NCBI RefSeq assembly: GCF_022682495.2
Contig: NC_071396.1
Location: forward strand, 24,797,735 to 24,861,734
DNA length: 64,000 nt
Direction of reading: 5' to 3'
From: Desmodus rotundus
Taxonomy: Eukaryota > Chordata > Mammalia > Chiroptera > Phyllostomidae
Part shown: in pieces, positions 34,668-45,630 of the stretch
Layout: every line of letters starts with the position of its first letter
Position numbering within the stretch: the first letter of the stretch is position 1
The notes under the pieces: generated by a model
Seen by the model: only the letters and a program-made list of their open reading frames with translations
The model's database searches: none
What the model was told of the DNA's origin: nothing
Made by a program: the position numbers and the translations under genes

Positions 34668-34692
34668 CTTGACTTTCAAATTTCGGTTTCAG

Positions 34693-34786
34693 GTAACGGG
34701 ACTCTGATGGGGGCATCGGCCAATGTCGTTTGCGCAGGAATCGCGGAGCAGCATGGCTACGGCTTCTCTTTCATGGAGTTTTTCAG
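34693..34786 (+). CDS. OCA2: OCA2 (P protein) coding exon 23
   Basis: 94 nt finishing the split glycine and encoding [19 protein letters not shown], then [11 protein letters not shown] and two bases of an arginine codon (human residues about 780-811). GGNGT...[10 protein letters not shown] is the second conserved motif of the transporter superfamily, thought to line the substrate path. Human has I where this has M in GTLIGAS (recalled). The acceptor is tcggtttcag|GTAACG and the donor TTCAG|gtattt. It enters in phase 1 and leaves in phase 2, as expected before exon 24 (about LGFPMMVV in human). The exon is squeezed between two SINEs. Confidence 0.97.
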
Positions 34787-34798
34787 GTATTTCCAAGC

Positions 34799-35022
34799 CT
34801 TTTTTTTTCCACCCAAGGATATACATACTGATTTTAGAGAGAGAGAAGGTGGAGAGGGGGGGAAGAAGCATTGATGTGAGAAACATCGATAGGTTGCTTC
34901 TTGTACGCGCCCCAACCGGGGACTGAACCCGCAACCCGAGCCCGTGCCCTGGCCACGGATGGAACCTGCAGCTTTTTGGTGTACGGATGGCTCTTCAACC
35001 AACTGAGACACCCGGCCAGGCT
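34799..35022 (-). repeat. Family B SINE (antisense) immediately after exon 23
   Basis: T-rich start, CACCCAAGGATATACATACT, doubled (A)GAAACATCGAT-type motif, two B-box-like blocks and GAGACACCCGGCCAGG. Flanks caagcctt (34794-34801) and caaacctt (35023-35030) fit a short duplication. It begins about 12 nt after the exon 23 donor GT. Confidence 0.9.
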
Positions 35023-36291
35023 CAAACCTTATTTTAAATTTCTGTTTCTATTTTAAAAGTCTCTAAGCTTACTCAATGAAAAATAAAAGAGCAATGCATC
35101 TCTTAAGTGCTGGGATAGGCGTGTTTGCAGCGATTACAGTCTTTGGCCTAGCTGAGGTTAGCTCAGAGAAAAACACATTAAAAATGTATGGCTGGGATTA
35201 GCTTCCACACAGAGGGTGACTCAGGCATTCTGATGAACTCAGGGTGAGTCCAAAGGACCGGCTGCCAGGCCCTTCCATATTGCTGTTTTCTCGAAAGTTC
35301 CAGTGAGGACTTGTGCTTTGATGGTCCATGACAAGTGTGCCTCATGAGAGGCTGACGTCCCCCTCCTGGACTGTCCTGCACAAAGACCCCCACTGGGAAT
35401 GGCCCAGGGTCCTCCTAGGCATCTGCCAAGCTGACAGCTCAGAGCTGTGGGCCCTGGTCGGGGTTCGCAGGGACCGGGGTCTGCTAAAGATTTGTGACGC
35501 CAGCGCTGGCTGAGGGGGACAACCTGAAGCCCGCGGAGGGCTCTGCAGGGCTCTGCCTGCGGGGCCCAGGTTTGGGGACAGAACCCTGGCTGCCGTGCCC
35601 AGTGAGGACTGGCTTCGGTCCCTGCCTACATTGAACCCTGCCTTCCGCAGACTTACTGCGCTGGGGTGTCTGATCCTGAGCGCCAAGAGATAGTTTTGCC
35701 AGGACATTGGTTTGAATGACACTCCCAGGAGACTTGGGTGTGGGAGGGGCACCGAGCTGGGGAGCGAGCCTCTCTCAGTGGGACTTGGGGCTCACTGTTG
35801 GCCTGAGGTTAAGGGACAAGGTCCAGAACTTAACACTCGACGGACTTCCTGTTTGGACTCTGGGCCGCTGCTGAGTATAAAAGCGACGATGCTGTCGCCT
35901 AACGAGAATTCTCTCTGGAGCAGGAGCAAAGCCTTCCTGCAGGGACTGTCGAGGCAGCAGGATGGCCGCTCCCTGCCAGAGCCTCCTCTCAGGGAGGGTC
36001 CAGGCCCAGAGCACCGCTGAGAAGCGGGGTTCAGAGACCCGCAGAGACGGCCTTTAGCCCAGTAATTCCAGACTCCCCCATTGACCAGGGGCCCACTTTC
36101 TGCACAGCTGGGGGGCTGTAGTGACCCTGGTGTCGCTCCCCAGCTGCTGACAGCCACAGGCTGGACTCAGACACGAGACCCTCACAGCCAGTGAGCAGCA
36201 GTGGCTGGCCGGCCTCTGTGAATAAGCGCCAAGACATCTGCGTGGGGGGGAAGGCCAGGGTCCTTGCCATGCGGGGCATGCACCAGGTGCA

Positions 36292-36358
36292 GGGTGCGAG
36301 CCCAGCGGGCGGTGCGCGTGCGCGTGGGTGCGAGCCCGTGGGTGGTGTGCATGCGCTG
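36292..36358 (+). repeat. Imperfect tandem duplication, ~34-bp unit
   Basis: Unit 1 (36292-36325) and unit 2 (36326-36358) both begin gggtgcgagccc and continue with a GC-rich GTGCGCGTGCGC-like part. About six differences between the two. Confidence 0.75.
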
Positions 36359-36522
36359 TGAACTTGGGTGGACCTGGCATTTTTGTGCTGCATTATGAGG
36401 CGGTGTAACCAGAGACAGTGTCAGAGCTGGGGCTGCTCTCAGTGACTTGGCGGCTTCAGAAAGCTTGGGGCCAGACCAGCAGGGGGCTCCTTCAGCAGCT
36501 GTTCACGAGGCCTGTGGAATCA

Positions 36523-36691
36523 GGAAGGGAGGGAGAAAGAGAGAGAGCGAAACGTGGATTGGTTTCTCTTGTACAGACCCCAACTGGGGACTGAACCCGC
36601 AACCCAGGCCCGTGCGCCGACCAGGAATAGAACCTGTGACCCTTGGGTTTGCGGGACAATGCCCAACCCACTGAGCCACACCGGTTAGGGC
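36523..36691 (-). repeat. tRNA-derived SINE, 3'-truncated (antisense)
   Basis: Starts abruptly in AGGAAGGGAGGGAGAAAGAG without the A-rich tail. Two B-box-like blocks and GAGCCACACCGGTTAGGGC at the head follow. Confidence 0.82.
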
Positions 36692-36850
36692 TGTTAACAG
36701 AAAATTTTAATCGTTCTGTGGCCTGCCTTTTATTTTTCCTAATATTTGTGAGCATTTCACCAGTTCACTAATTATTCCTCCAAAATAGAATATATTTATA
36801 ACTCTGACATGTGGAAATACTGCTATTTTAGCTCTGTTGAGCATTTAGGT

Positions 36851-37065
36851 CCTGGCTGGTGTAGCTCAGTGGATTGAGTGCTGCTGTGAACCAAAGGGTC
36901 ACCAGTTCGATTCCCAGTCAGGGCACATGCCTGGGTTACGGTCCAGGTCCCCAGTAGGGGGCGCATGAGAGGCAGCCACACATTAATGTTTCTCTCCCTC
37001 TCTTTCTCCTTCCCTTGTCCTCTCTCTAAAAATAAATAAATAAAATCTTAAAAAAAAAGAAAGAA
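36851..37065 (+). repeat. Ves-type SINE (sense)
   Basis: TCCTGGCTGGTGTAGCTCAG head, CCCAGTAGGGGGCGCATG, CCTCTCTCTAAAAATAAATA tail with A run. A close-to-consensus copy. Confidence 0.93.
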
Positions 37066-38105
37066 CCTCAATACGCATCGAGCATCCAGGCACGCTGTCC
37101 TCTCCCATCCCCGAACCTCAAGGACATCTACTGCTGACATTGTCCCCGCCCCTGCTCCCTCTGCGAGGCTAACAATAGACGCACGTTTTGCTCAGCTAAT
37201 TCCACTGAGATTAAATTCTCTTCTATAAGTACTGGAGATTTGCATTTTTTATTTTGTGCATTTGCTATTCTTATCCTTTGCCTATGTCAGTCCTATTGAG
37301 GGATGTGAACTTGTCCTATTTTGGGGAACTCTCTTTACATTGAAAAGAATCAGTTCAGATATACATGCCGTGACTATGGTTTATAGTTTATTTTTGTAGT
37401 TTAAACTTGGCAAAGGTCTCGCAGATGTTCCATAGTCACAATTAGGAATCTTCAAGAATGTCTTTTCTATCTCCCAAACAGGTAAACTTCACCTGCATTC
37501 TTTTCTAGATATTTTTCTGGTTTTCACTTAACACTTTTCAAATAAACGTCTTCCAGGGTAATTGTAGATTCACATAAGAAATGATACACATGGATCTCAT
37601 GTATCCTTCACCCAGATGGTAAGTTCTAGAAAAACCTGTGGTACCATATTACCACCCGGATATGGCCACTGGTGACCCAGGCCCACTGGGGTCCCTCCTG
37701 TGGCCGGTTTATGCCATACCCCCTCCCTCCCACTCCACTCCCTCCTGAACCCCTCAACCACCAATCCTTGTCCATCTGAAACTCCATCATTACAAAACTG
37801 TCATGGAGACGGAATCATACAATAGGTGTGACCTTTGGGGACAGCTTTCTGCACTCACCAGGGCTGCCTACCGATCCATTGAGTCGTTTCGGGTGCATTT
37901 TGGGGTCTGTACCAGGTGCCACGGGGATGCACCACCTCCGTACAGTGACTCGCCCTCTGCTGGACGTTGCGGTTGTTCGCTGTTTGGGGCAGTTGTGATA
38001 CTGTGAATAGTCGCTCTGATATTCACGGACAGGTTTTGAATGTAGGTTTCAATTCTCCTAGGGGTGAAATTACTGAGTCATAAGTTAGTGTGCAGTTAGT
38101 TTTTA

Positions 38106-38145
38106 CATTTTTTGAATCCTTACCCAAGGATATGCTTATTAATTT

Positions 38146-38194
<49 letters not shown>

Positions 38195-38338
38195 GTGGAT
38201 TGGTTGCCTCTCATCCGTGCCCCAACCAGGGATCAGACCCGCAACCCAGGCGTGTGCCCTGACTGGGAATCGAACCTGCAACTTTTTGGTGCACAGGGGG
38301 ACGCCCCAACCAGCTGAGCCACCTGGCCAGGGCTGTCT
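38106..38338 (-). repeat. Family B SINE (antisense) with (GA)20
   Basis: ATCCTTACCCAAGGATATG tail, GA array, GGGATCAGACCCGCAACC and a second block, GAGCCACCTGGCCAGGGC. Flanked by identical agttagttttta at 38094-38105 and 38339-38350. Confidence 0.93.
38150..38190 (+). repeat. (GA)20 microsatellite
   Basis: Pure GA array expanded from the SINE's GA tract. Confidence 0.97.
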
Positions 38339-38649
38339 AGTTAGTTTTTAAAGAATTGCCAAATCAAATTCTTTTCCAGGGTGGCAGTACCATTTTCCGT
38401 TCCCACAAGCAGTGCGTAAGAGATCTGATTTGTCCGCCTCTCTCCATCCTGCAGGGTGGTCCTGAGTTTTATTTCAGCCATTTTGGAGCTGCGTAGTGGT
38501 ATCTCACTGTGGTTGTAATTTGAATTTCCCAAATGGCTAGTGGCATCGAGTGCCTTCTCTCACCCTGTCCCCTTAGTAGGTCTTTCTCAGGGAAGTGACT
38601 GTCTGCGCCTTTTAGGTGGGTCTCTTACTGTTGGGGCATGTTTTGTGAA

Positions 38650-39270
38650 TCAAAATAAAAATGCCTTTTTCCTTTAATATGTGAGGTTAGCTCATTTACA
38701 TTTATCAATATGACATACACATGTCATATGATTTAATCATATTGCTACATGCATTGCTCTTACTTGCTATTTTCTCTATAGTATGTTTTTGCTTTCTTAT
38801 TTTGTAAAATTTCTCTTTGTAATTGGATATGTTATACTTTGGTTCTGGTGACTACCTTTTCTTCTCATACTTATCAAGTGACTTTTGCCCTCTCTGTTTT
38901 CTTATTTAATCTTGAGTATCTGGTTTGTCTCTCTCCTTTCTTTAAATCTTCACCAGAGGATATATCTATTGATTTTTAGAGAGAGAGGAAGGGGGGAGAG
39001 AGAGAAAGAGAGAGAGGGAGAGACATCGTTGGATTGCCTCCCATAGTGACCTGACTGGGATTTGAACCTGCAACCTTTCAGTTTGCGGGACGACTCTCCA
39101 GCCAGCTGAGCCACCACCCAGGGCTGGTTTGCCTCCCTTTAAGGGCACCCTGGGACTTCTCCTCTTGCTCCTTTAACAATTGACAAGTTTATCCTACTTT
39201 CCCTTTTGCTTCTAATTTCTTCACCTGTTTACTCATTGAATTATTTCTCCTTTCAAACCATATAACATGT
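38650..39270 (-). repeat. Possible L1 ORF2 5' part, antisense, split by a SINE
   Basis: GGTTAGCTCATTTACATTTATC, TGATTTAATCATATTGCTAC and CTTCACCTGTTTACTCATTG have the character of antisense L1 ORF2. A weak, by-eye assignment. Confidence 0.4.
38941..39124 (-). repeat. Family B SINE, short form (antisense)
   Basis: ATCTTCACCAGAGGATATAT, one B-box-like block (GGGATTTGAACCTGC) and GAGCCACCACCCAGGGC. Flanks ctggtttgtctc and ctggtttgcctc are a near-perfect duplication. Confidence 0.88.
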
Positions 39271-40360
39271 ATATGTCATTCTCCCTCTGCCCCCCGCCCC
39301 CCAAGTCCCCAGCCACTTCCCAGTTGGGGCCAGCTGTGTAAAGGGAGGGAGCCGCCCGCCCATGCCAGGGGGACAGTGGCCGCAATTCTCACAGGCCCAC
39401 ACCTGGGGAGCTGTCCCATACAAAGCCTCCTCCCAGAGATGCTTCTGCAGGATCCGTGTGTGAACGCCCAGCCCAGACCGGCTTTCCCTTCTGTTCCCTT
39501 GGCCCTCATGCCTGGTGGGCATCGAGGAGTTGAGAAGCAGAAAGTCCTGTCATTTCCCTCAGTGTCATCTAACGCAGAAGGTGCGTCTGTCACACATGCC
39601 ACCGAGGCGCACTGTGAGGCTAGAGTGGAAACTGGCTTGTCACCTCCTGCTGCCTGGCCGAGATGTCATGGTGGGGGGAGGAACGGGGAGCCGTCCCCAG
39701 ATGGAGTGGGGAGCACGCTGAGGTCAAGGGCGGGCGGGGAGCCCCTAAGGCAACGCGGCCTGCTCCAGGGAGACCCCCACGGAGGCCGGGGCGTCCCCCA
39801 GAAGGCCTGGGTGACCGGGTGGGCTGTGTCACAGTGCTGTCACTGCGTCCTCACTCCCCGTGGGGACGGCTGTGGCCCCCAACACCCGTCTGTCTGTCTG
39901 TCCACTCCCAGCCCTGGCCCCTCCCCCTCTCTGCTGCTCAGCCTCGGAGAGCCCAGGCCGTCCCCCCAGGGGGCCCTGGAGGCTGGTGGCCCCTCCGTGT
40001 CTTCAGCAGTGCAGGTCCCTGCTGTCTCTCCTGCACGCAGTGAAACCGCGGTGACCAGCGCACGTGCGCTGAGCCGAGGCAGGTGCGGGAGGAGGGAGGC
40101 GCCCACGGCGGGGCATGGGGCTGCCTCCTGGGTGCCAGCCCGTGGAGCTGCAGGGACGCCCACCCTCCTTAGGTCCTCGAGTCCCCAGCAGTCACTTCTC
40201 CAGGAACCTTCTGGGGTCGGGTTTCAGTTTTGTCCCACGCGTGACTGTGTCACCTCATGATAGTGTAATGACTGTGGGTTATTCAAGTCCCAGGATCAGG
40301 TCTTAATGAAAACTTTAAAATTCCTAATTGTTCTCCAACAGGGCCACTCAAGAGTGCAGA

Positions 40361-40577
40361 GCCGGGCTGGGTGGCTCAGTTGATTGGAGCATCCTCCCGG
40401 GCACCAAAAGGTTGCAGGTTCAATCCCCAGTCAGGGCACATACCTAGGTTGTGGGTTCGATCCCTGGGCGGGACACGTACAGGAGGCAACCAATCGATGT
40501 TTCTTTCTCTCTCTTTCTCCCTCCCTCTCTAAAATCAATAAATATAAGTATATCCTCGGGTGAGGATTTTTAAAAAA
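40361..40577 (+). repeat. Family B SINE (sense), near-complete reference copy
   Basis: GGGCTGGGTGGCTCAGTTGA head, CACCAAAAGGTTGCAGG, two B-box-like blocks (GGTTCAATCCCC and GGGTTCGATCCC), ACCAATCGATGTTTCTTTC, AAAATCAATAAATATAAG and the terminal hairpin atcctcgggtgaggat (40552-40567). This copy best shows the family's architecture. Confidence 0.93.
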
Positions 40578-41205
40578 GTATTTAAAAAGTATTTAAGAAA
40601 GTACTGTGTGCTTGGTGGGCCCTCGGCTGGCCTCTGAGAACCTGGACTTCTGGAGGCTGCCACCACCTCCCGAGTGACAGGAAGCCTCGCTGTGCTGATG
40701 TGTTGGCACAAATGACGTGGTCTCAGCAGACACCTGCCCCCTCTGGTGTCTGGAGCTGGGGTCCGTCCAGGCAGAGGTGCCCAGGTGAGTAGCCCTGTGA
40801 ATGCCGGACCCTAGAGAGCTTCCCAGGCAGTCGGCACCTCCCTCATGCTGTCCCAGCTCGAGAGTCCTGTGGGGCCCCATGGGGACAGGCTGGTGTCTGC
40901 TGTCCCCCAGACCCTGCCCCACGCCCTTTTGCTTGGCTGAGTTTGCCCCGTGTCCTCTCGCTGAATGAATCGTGGTTCTGAGTGTGACTGTACACAGGGT
41001 CCTGGGAGCTCTCCTAGTCTGTCACGGAAACAACGGTGGCTTTGGGGACCCTGATACATAATATCTTGAGACAGTTTGAGTCTCAGATATTTGAGTTAGT
41101 AATAATATTTTCAGAGATGCAAAAATGATTACCTCTAATGGATATCATTTTCTTTTTTATTGTGGTAAAATATACATAACAGAATTTCTCATCTCATCCA
41201 TTTTT

Positions 41206-41436
41206 TAAACAATCCTCATTCAAGCATAAGCTCATTGATTTTAGAGAGAGACAGAGGGGGAGAAAGAGGAACACTGATGTGAGAAAGAAACATCAATCAG
41301 TTGCCTCCTGTATATGCTTCCTCTGGGAACTGGGGATCAAACCCGCAACCTAGGTATGTGCCCTGACCGGGTATCGAACCTGCAACCTTTTGGTGCACAG
41401 GACGATGCTCCAACCAGCTGAGCCAGCAGGCGAGGC
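41206..41436 (-). repeat. Family B SINE (antisense) in L1
   Basis: CAATCCTCATTCAAGCATAAG, doubled GAAACATCAAT-type motif, two B-box-like blocks and GAGCCAGCAGGCGAGGCC. Confidence 0.9.
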
Positions 41437-41777
41437 CTTCACCACTTTTAAGTGCACTGTTCAGTGGCGTTAAGTACATTCAGGGTGCTGTGCCACCATT
41501 ACCGCCATCATCCTTAGAAGCCTTTTCATCCTCACAAATGGAGACTCTGCCCCTATTAAATAATAACTCCCCTCTCTCACCTATCCTGTGCGTCGGCAAC
41601 CACTGACCTGCCGTCTGTCTCTACACATTTGACTTCTCTAGGTAGCTCATGTAACGTAATTGTACAGGCGTTGTTCTCTGCATCTGCCTTATTTCGTGCA
41701 GCGTGATGGTTCACCCATGTTGTAGCGTGTGTCAGAATGATCATCCTTTTTCAGGCAGAGCAATACTCCAGTGTACA

Positions 41778-41993
41778 GCCCTGGTTGATGTGGCTCAGTG
41801 CATTGAGTGCCGGCCTGTGAACCAAAGGGTCGCTGGTTTGATTCCCACTTAGGGCACATGCCTGAATTGTGGGCCAGGTCTCCAGTAGGGGGCACTTGAG
41901 AAACATCCACACATTGATGTCTCTCTCCCTCTCTTTCTCCCTCCCTTCTCCTCTCTCTAAAAATAAATAAATAAAATCTTTAAAAATATATAC
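41778..41993 (+). repeat. Ves-type SINE (sense) in L1
   Basis: GCCCTGGTTGATGTGGCTCAG head, CCAGTAGGGGGCACTTGAG, CTCTCTAAAAATAAATAAAT tail. The flanks repeat atactccagtg, a target-site duplication of L1 sequence. Confidence 0.93.
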
Positions 41994-42317
41994 TCCAGTG
42001 AATGGATACACCACATGTGGCTTATCCATTCATCCATCACTGGACTCTAGGGTTCTTTTCTACCCTTTAGCTGTTGTGAATAATGCTGTTGTGAACGTGG
42101 GTGTGCAAATAACTGGCGGGATCCCTGCTTTCCCTTCTTTTGGGTGTGTTATATGATAATTCTATATGTTGAATTTTTGAGGAATTTCCATACTCTTTTC
42201 AATAGTGGCCACGCCATTTTACATTCTTCAGTATCTCCACATCCTCACTAAAACTTGCTATTTTCTGTGTTTTTGATAATAGCATCATAAAGGTTATGAA
42301 GTGGTATCTCATTGTAT

Positions 42318-42545
42318 GTTTTTTTTTAATCCTCACCTGAGGATATATTCATTGATTTTAGAGACAGAGGAAGGGAGAAAGATTGAGAGAGAAAGAGAGA
42401 GAAACATTGATTAGTTGCCTCCTAATAAGTCCTGATTGGGAATCGAACCTGCAACCTTGATATGTGCCCTGACCAGGGATCAAACCCACAATCTTTTTGG
42501 TGCCCAGGATGATGTTCTAACCAACTGGGCCACCTGGCCAGGGCT
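42318..42545 (-). repeat. Family B SINE (antisense)
   Basis: T run then the intact terminal hairpin atcctcacctgaggat (42329-42344), GA tract, two B-box-like blocks and GGGCCACCTGGCCAGGGC. Confidence 0.92.
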
Positions 42546-43196
42546 CTAACTGGTAATTTTTAAAAAAATAAATTACTTTATTGTTGAGATTTGGTTGTAC
42601 AGGCAATTATAAAAGAGAAATTATGGGGATCGTTAAATCTAATGCCTTTGCTTGGGATATTAAAGCATTTCAAGTGGAAATGATTTGAACTCAGAAAGAA
42701 CAAGTTGGCTACATTGTCAATAGTCCATTGTTCCAATGTTTAGACTGAGAATTGCCAACTAGAAAAGTTACTGATCTTTTGACCTGATTTTTTAATATCG
42801 AACTTATATTTAAAAAGAAAAACGTAGGTTTTGCCAATTGAATTTCACATAAGTGCATGCCATTCCACTTTCATTATTTCCTTCCTTCACATCAGCGTGT
42901 CTTCATTGGCTGCCCTGAATTCGAGGCTGTGATAATTTTCTCTTACTTTGTACATCACAATACTTCACATGCCTTCAAGATAAAAAACAAACAAACAAAC
43001 CACCATGTAAAATGGTTTCAAGATGTACTTTGATATAGGTTACGCTTTGAGCTGGTGGAGTTGAAGAAGTTACCTGGATTCCCATTTATAGTACAAAGCT
43101 ATTGATGAGCTTCATTATTCCCTCTAGTTCAAGTTCATAGGCCCTTTTGGCTCCCTAATATGTCAGGGTCTATTGATTGGTTCTTTCCAAATGCTT

Positions 43197-43298
43197 TTAA
43201 AAAATTTTTATTGATTGATTTGAGACAGAGAGAGAGTGAGAGAGAGAGAGTGAGCGTAATTTGTTGTTCCCCTTACTGATGCACTCATTGGTTGGTTC
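43197..43298 (-). repeat. Left part of an older SINE split by the first HAL1-like element
   Basis: TTTTATTGATTGATTTGAGAC, GA tract, then GTTGTTCCCCTTACTGATGC and ACTCATTGGTTGGTTCTT. The order is the same as the intact older copy at 54,948-55,111. It continues at 45,205 on the far side of the insertion. Confidence 0.8.
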
Positions 43299-45204
43299 TT
43301 TTTTAAAAAAATATATTTATTGATTATGCTATCACAGTTGTCCCATTTCCCTCCTTCACTCCACTCCAACCTGCCCACCCCCTCCCTCCCACATTCCCCC
43401 CCTATAGTTCATGTCCATGGATCATACTTATAAGTTCTTTGGCTTCTACATTTCCTACACTATTCTTACCCTCCCCCTGTCTATTTTCCACCTATCATTC
43501 ATGCTACTTATTCTCTGTACCTTCCCCCCCTCCTCCTCCCACTCCCCTGTTGATAACCCTCCATGTGAGCTCCATTTCTGTGGTTCTGTTCCTGTTCTAG
43601 TTGTTTGCTTAGTTTGCTTTTGTTTTTGTTTTAGGTGTGGTTGTTAATAACTGTGAGTTTGCTGTCATTCTTACTGTTCATATTTTTTATCTTCTTTTTC
43701 TTAGATAAGTCCCTTTAACATTTCATATAATAAGGGCTTGGTGATGATGAACTCCTTTAACTTGACCTTATCTGAGAAGCACTTTATCTTTCCTTCCATT
43801 CTAAAAGAAAGCTTTGCTGGATAGAGCAATCTTGGATGTAGGTCCTTGCCTTTCATGACTTGGAATACTTCTTTCCAGCCCCTTCTTGCCTGTAAGGTCT
43901 CTTTGGGGAGTTCCCAGTCTTATGGGAACTCCTTTGTAGGTAACTGTGTTCTCTTCTCTTGCTGCTTCTAAGATTCTCTCCTTCTGTTTCATCTTGGGTA
44001 ATGTAATGATGATGTTCCTTGGTGTGTTCCTCTTGGGTCCAGCTTCTTTGGGACTCTCTGAGCTTCCTGGACTTCCTGGAAGTCTATTTCCTTTGCCAGA
44101 CTGGGGAAGTTCTCCTTCATTATTTGTTCAAATAAGTTTTCAATTTTTTGTTCTTCCTCTTCTCCTTCTGGCACCCCTATAATTCGGATGTTGGAACGTT
44201 TCAAGAGGTCCTGGAGGTTCCTAAGCCTCTCCTGAATTTTTCTGAATTCTTGTTTCTTCATTCTTTTCTGATTGGATGTTTCTTTCTTCCTTCTGGTTCA
44301 CACCGTTGATTTGAGTCCCAGTTTCCTTCGCCTCACTATTGGTTCCCTGTACATTTTCCTTTGTCTTAGCATAGCCTTCATTTTTTCATCTAGTTTTCGA
44401 CCAAATTCAACCAATTCTGTGAGCTTCTTGATTACCAGTGTTTTGAACTGTACATCTGATAGGTTGGCTATCTGTTTGCTGCTTAGTTGAATTATTTCTG
44501 GAGCTTTGAAGTTTTCTGTAATTTGGGCCATTTTTTTTTTGTCTTGGTGCTTCTGTTACTTAAAGGGGCGGAGCCTTAGGTGTTTCCTGGGGCGGTGCGG
44601 GGTAATGCTGGTCTCTGTGCTGTGACGCTGTATGTGGGGGAGGGGCCGAGAGGGAGCAATGGAGCCTGCTCCACTCTCTAGCGGATTTCAGTCATTCCCT
44701 CTGCTACCCACAATCAAATTGGGCCCTTCTGGTGCTGGTTCCCAAGTGGGTGGGCTTGTGCACGCCCCAGGCCCCTGTGGGTCTCTCCAACGACCTCTCC
44801 TGTGAGGCTGGGAGTCTCTCCCGCTGCTGCCCCAACCCCCGCGGGTGCTTTCACTCAGAGGTTTGAGGCTTTATTTCCCCTCACTGGAGCCCTGGGTTAC
44901 GCGGTCTGCTTCGCTCCCCGCCCTTCGTTCGTCCTGGTTTATCTGTGCTTGAATGTGGGGCGCAGGGTCTGCTAGTGGTCAGACTGCCTGCGCCGTTCAT
45001 CCCACACTCCACCAGTCCTGGTCCCGCCGCGGCAACGCGAGTCCTCTCCGTCCTGGCTGCCCGTCTCCGCCCCTCCTACCAGTCTGGATGAATGTTTATT
45101 TTTTATCTCCTTGGTGTTGGACTTCCTTGCCGTTCGATTTTCTGTCAGTTCTGGTTGTGCGAGGAGGCACAGTGTGTCTGCCTACGCCACCTTCTTGGTT
45201 CTCT
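43299..45204 (-). mobile_element. HAL1-like (ORF1-only L1) element, copy 1, antisense
   Basis: On the minus strand it runs 5' UTR (45,204 to about 44,540), ORF1 (from ATG at 44,531 to about 43,700), then directly an L1-type 3' UTR and A-rich end at 43,300. ORF2 is absent. ORF1 pieces include SNIRIIGVPEGEEEEQKIEN, EIDFQEVQEAQRVPKKLD and KQKERILEAAREENTVTYKG, clear L1 ORF1p. The frame has an internal stop near 44,297 and a frameshift near 43,990, so it is dead. Flanks share tggttggtt within the split SINE. Confidence 0.82.
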
Positions 45205-45302
45205 ATGTGGTTGGTTGATTCTTGTATGTGCCCTGACGGGGGATCGAACCCTCAACCTTGGCATATCAGGACGATGCTCTAATCGAGTTACATGGCCAAG
45301 GC
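45205..45302 (-). repeat. Right part of the SINE split by HAL1-like copy 1
   Basis: GTGGTTGGTTGATTCTTGTA, TGACGGGGGATCGAACCCTC and a head GAGTTACATGGCCAAGGCC. It completes the SINE begun at 43,197. Confidence 0.8.
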
Positions 45303-45630
45303 CAAAATGCTTTTTATGTGAGCATCCTGATGAGGAAATAAGTCAGTGTTACATTATTTTCATTGTCGTAGGTACAGAACTAATGAATTAAACATTTCAA
45401 ACATAACTAGCAGTACTACGAATTAATATAGAATTTAGAAATAATTTTTGTGTGTGGACAGAATGCTAATTTTGTAATTGAATAAAGGTGTTTTTCAGTT
45501 CTCAATACCACTTATTAGTTATTTAAAAAATTAACTGGATTTATGGTAGAGATGTTATCTAGCAAATGCTAAAATAACTGATTAAAAAGTGAAAAAATTC
45601 CAGTAAAAGTGTTTTCTCATCTTGGACTAT

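Larger units (their letters stand above)
28780..34692 (+). other. OCA2: OCA2 intron 22
   Basis: A 5.9-kb intron. SINEs lie at 29.5, 29.9, 32.0, 32.6 and 34.45 kb, and L1 scraps flank the 29.9-kb SINE. I see no named element in 28,780-29,470, 30,260-32,000, 32,190-32,640 or 32,800-34,430. The last Ves SINE ends only about 25 nt before exon 23, leaving the acceptor tract ctttcaaatttcggtttcag. Confidence 0.85.
37550..38565 (-). repeat. Old L1 3' end, antisense, split by a SINE
   Basis: GGTAATTGTAGATTCACATA, ATCTCATGTATCCTTCACCC and CCATCATTACAAAACTGTCATGG before the SINE, then GTGGCAGTACCATTTTCCG and GTAGTGGTATCTCACTGTGG after it, are the complement of an old L1 3' UTR and ORF2 end. Diverged. 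Confidence 0.7.
41150..42320 (-). repeat. Old L1 3' end, antisense, carrying SINE inserts
   Basis: TTGTGGTAAAATATACATAAC, CTTTTAAGTGCACTGTTCAG, GAATGGATACACCACATGTG, CTGTTGTGAATAATGCTG and AAGTGGTATCTCATTG trace one degraded L1. Three SINEs (41,206; 41,778; 42,318) are inserted in or at the end of it. Confidence 0.8.

Noticed and set aside
38150..38190. Possible tandem array resembling CRISPR or regulatory repeats
   Set aside because: Simple GA dinucleotide array inside a SINE. No spacer structure, and the genome is mammalian.
39376..40260. Longest open frame of the window (294 codons, + strand)
   Set aside because: It lies in GC-rich intron with overlapping long frames in other phases and on the other strand, has low-complexity Pro/Ser/Gly/Arg composition and no recognisable domain. 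Stop-poor GC-rich DNA explains it.
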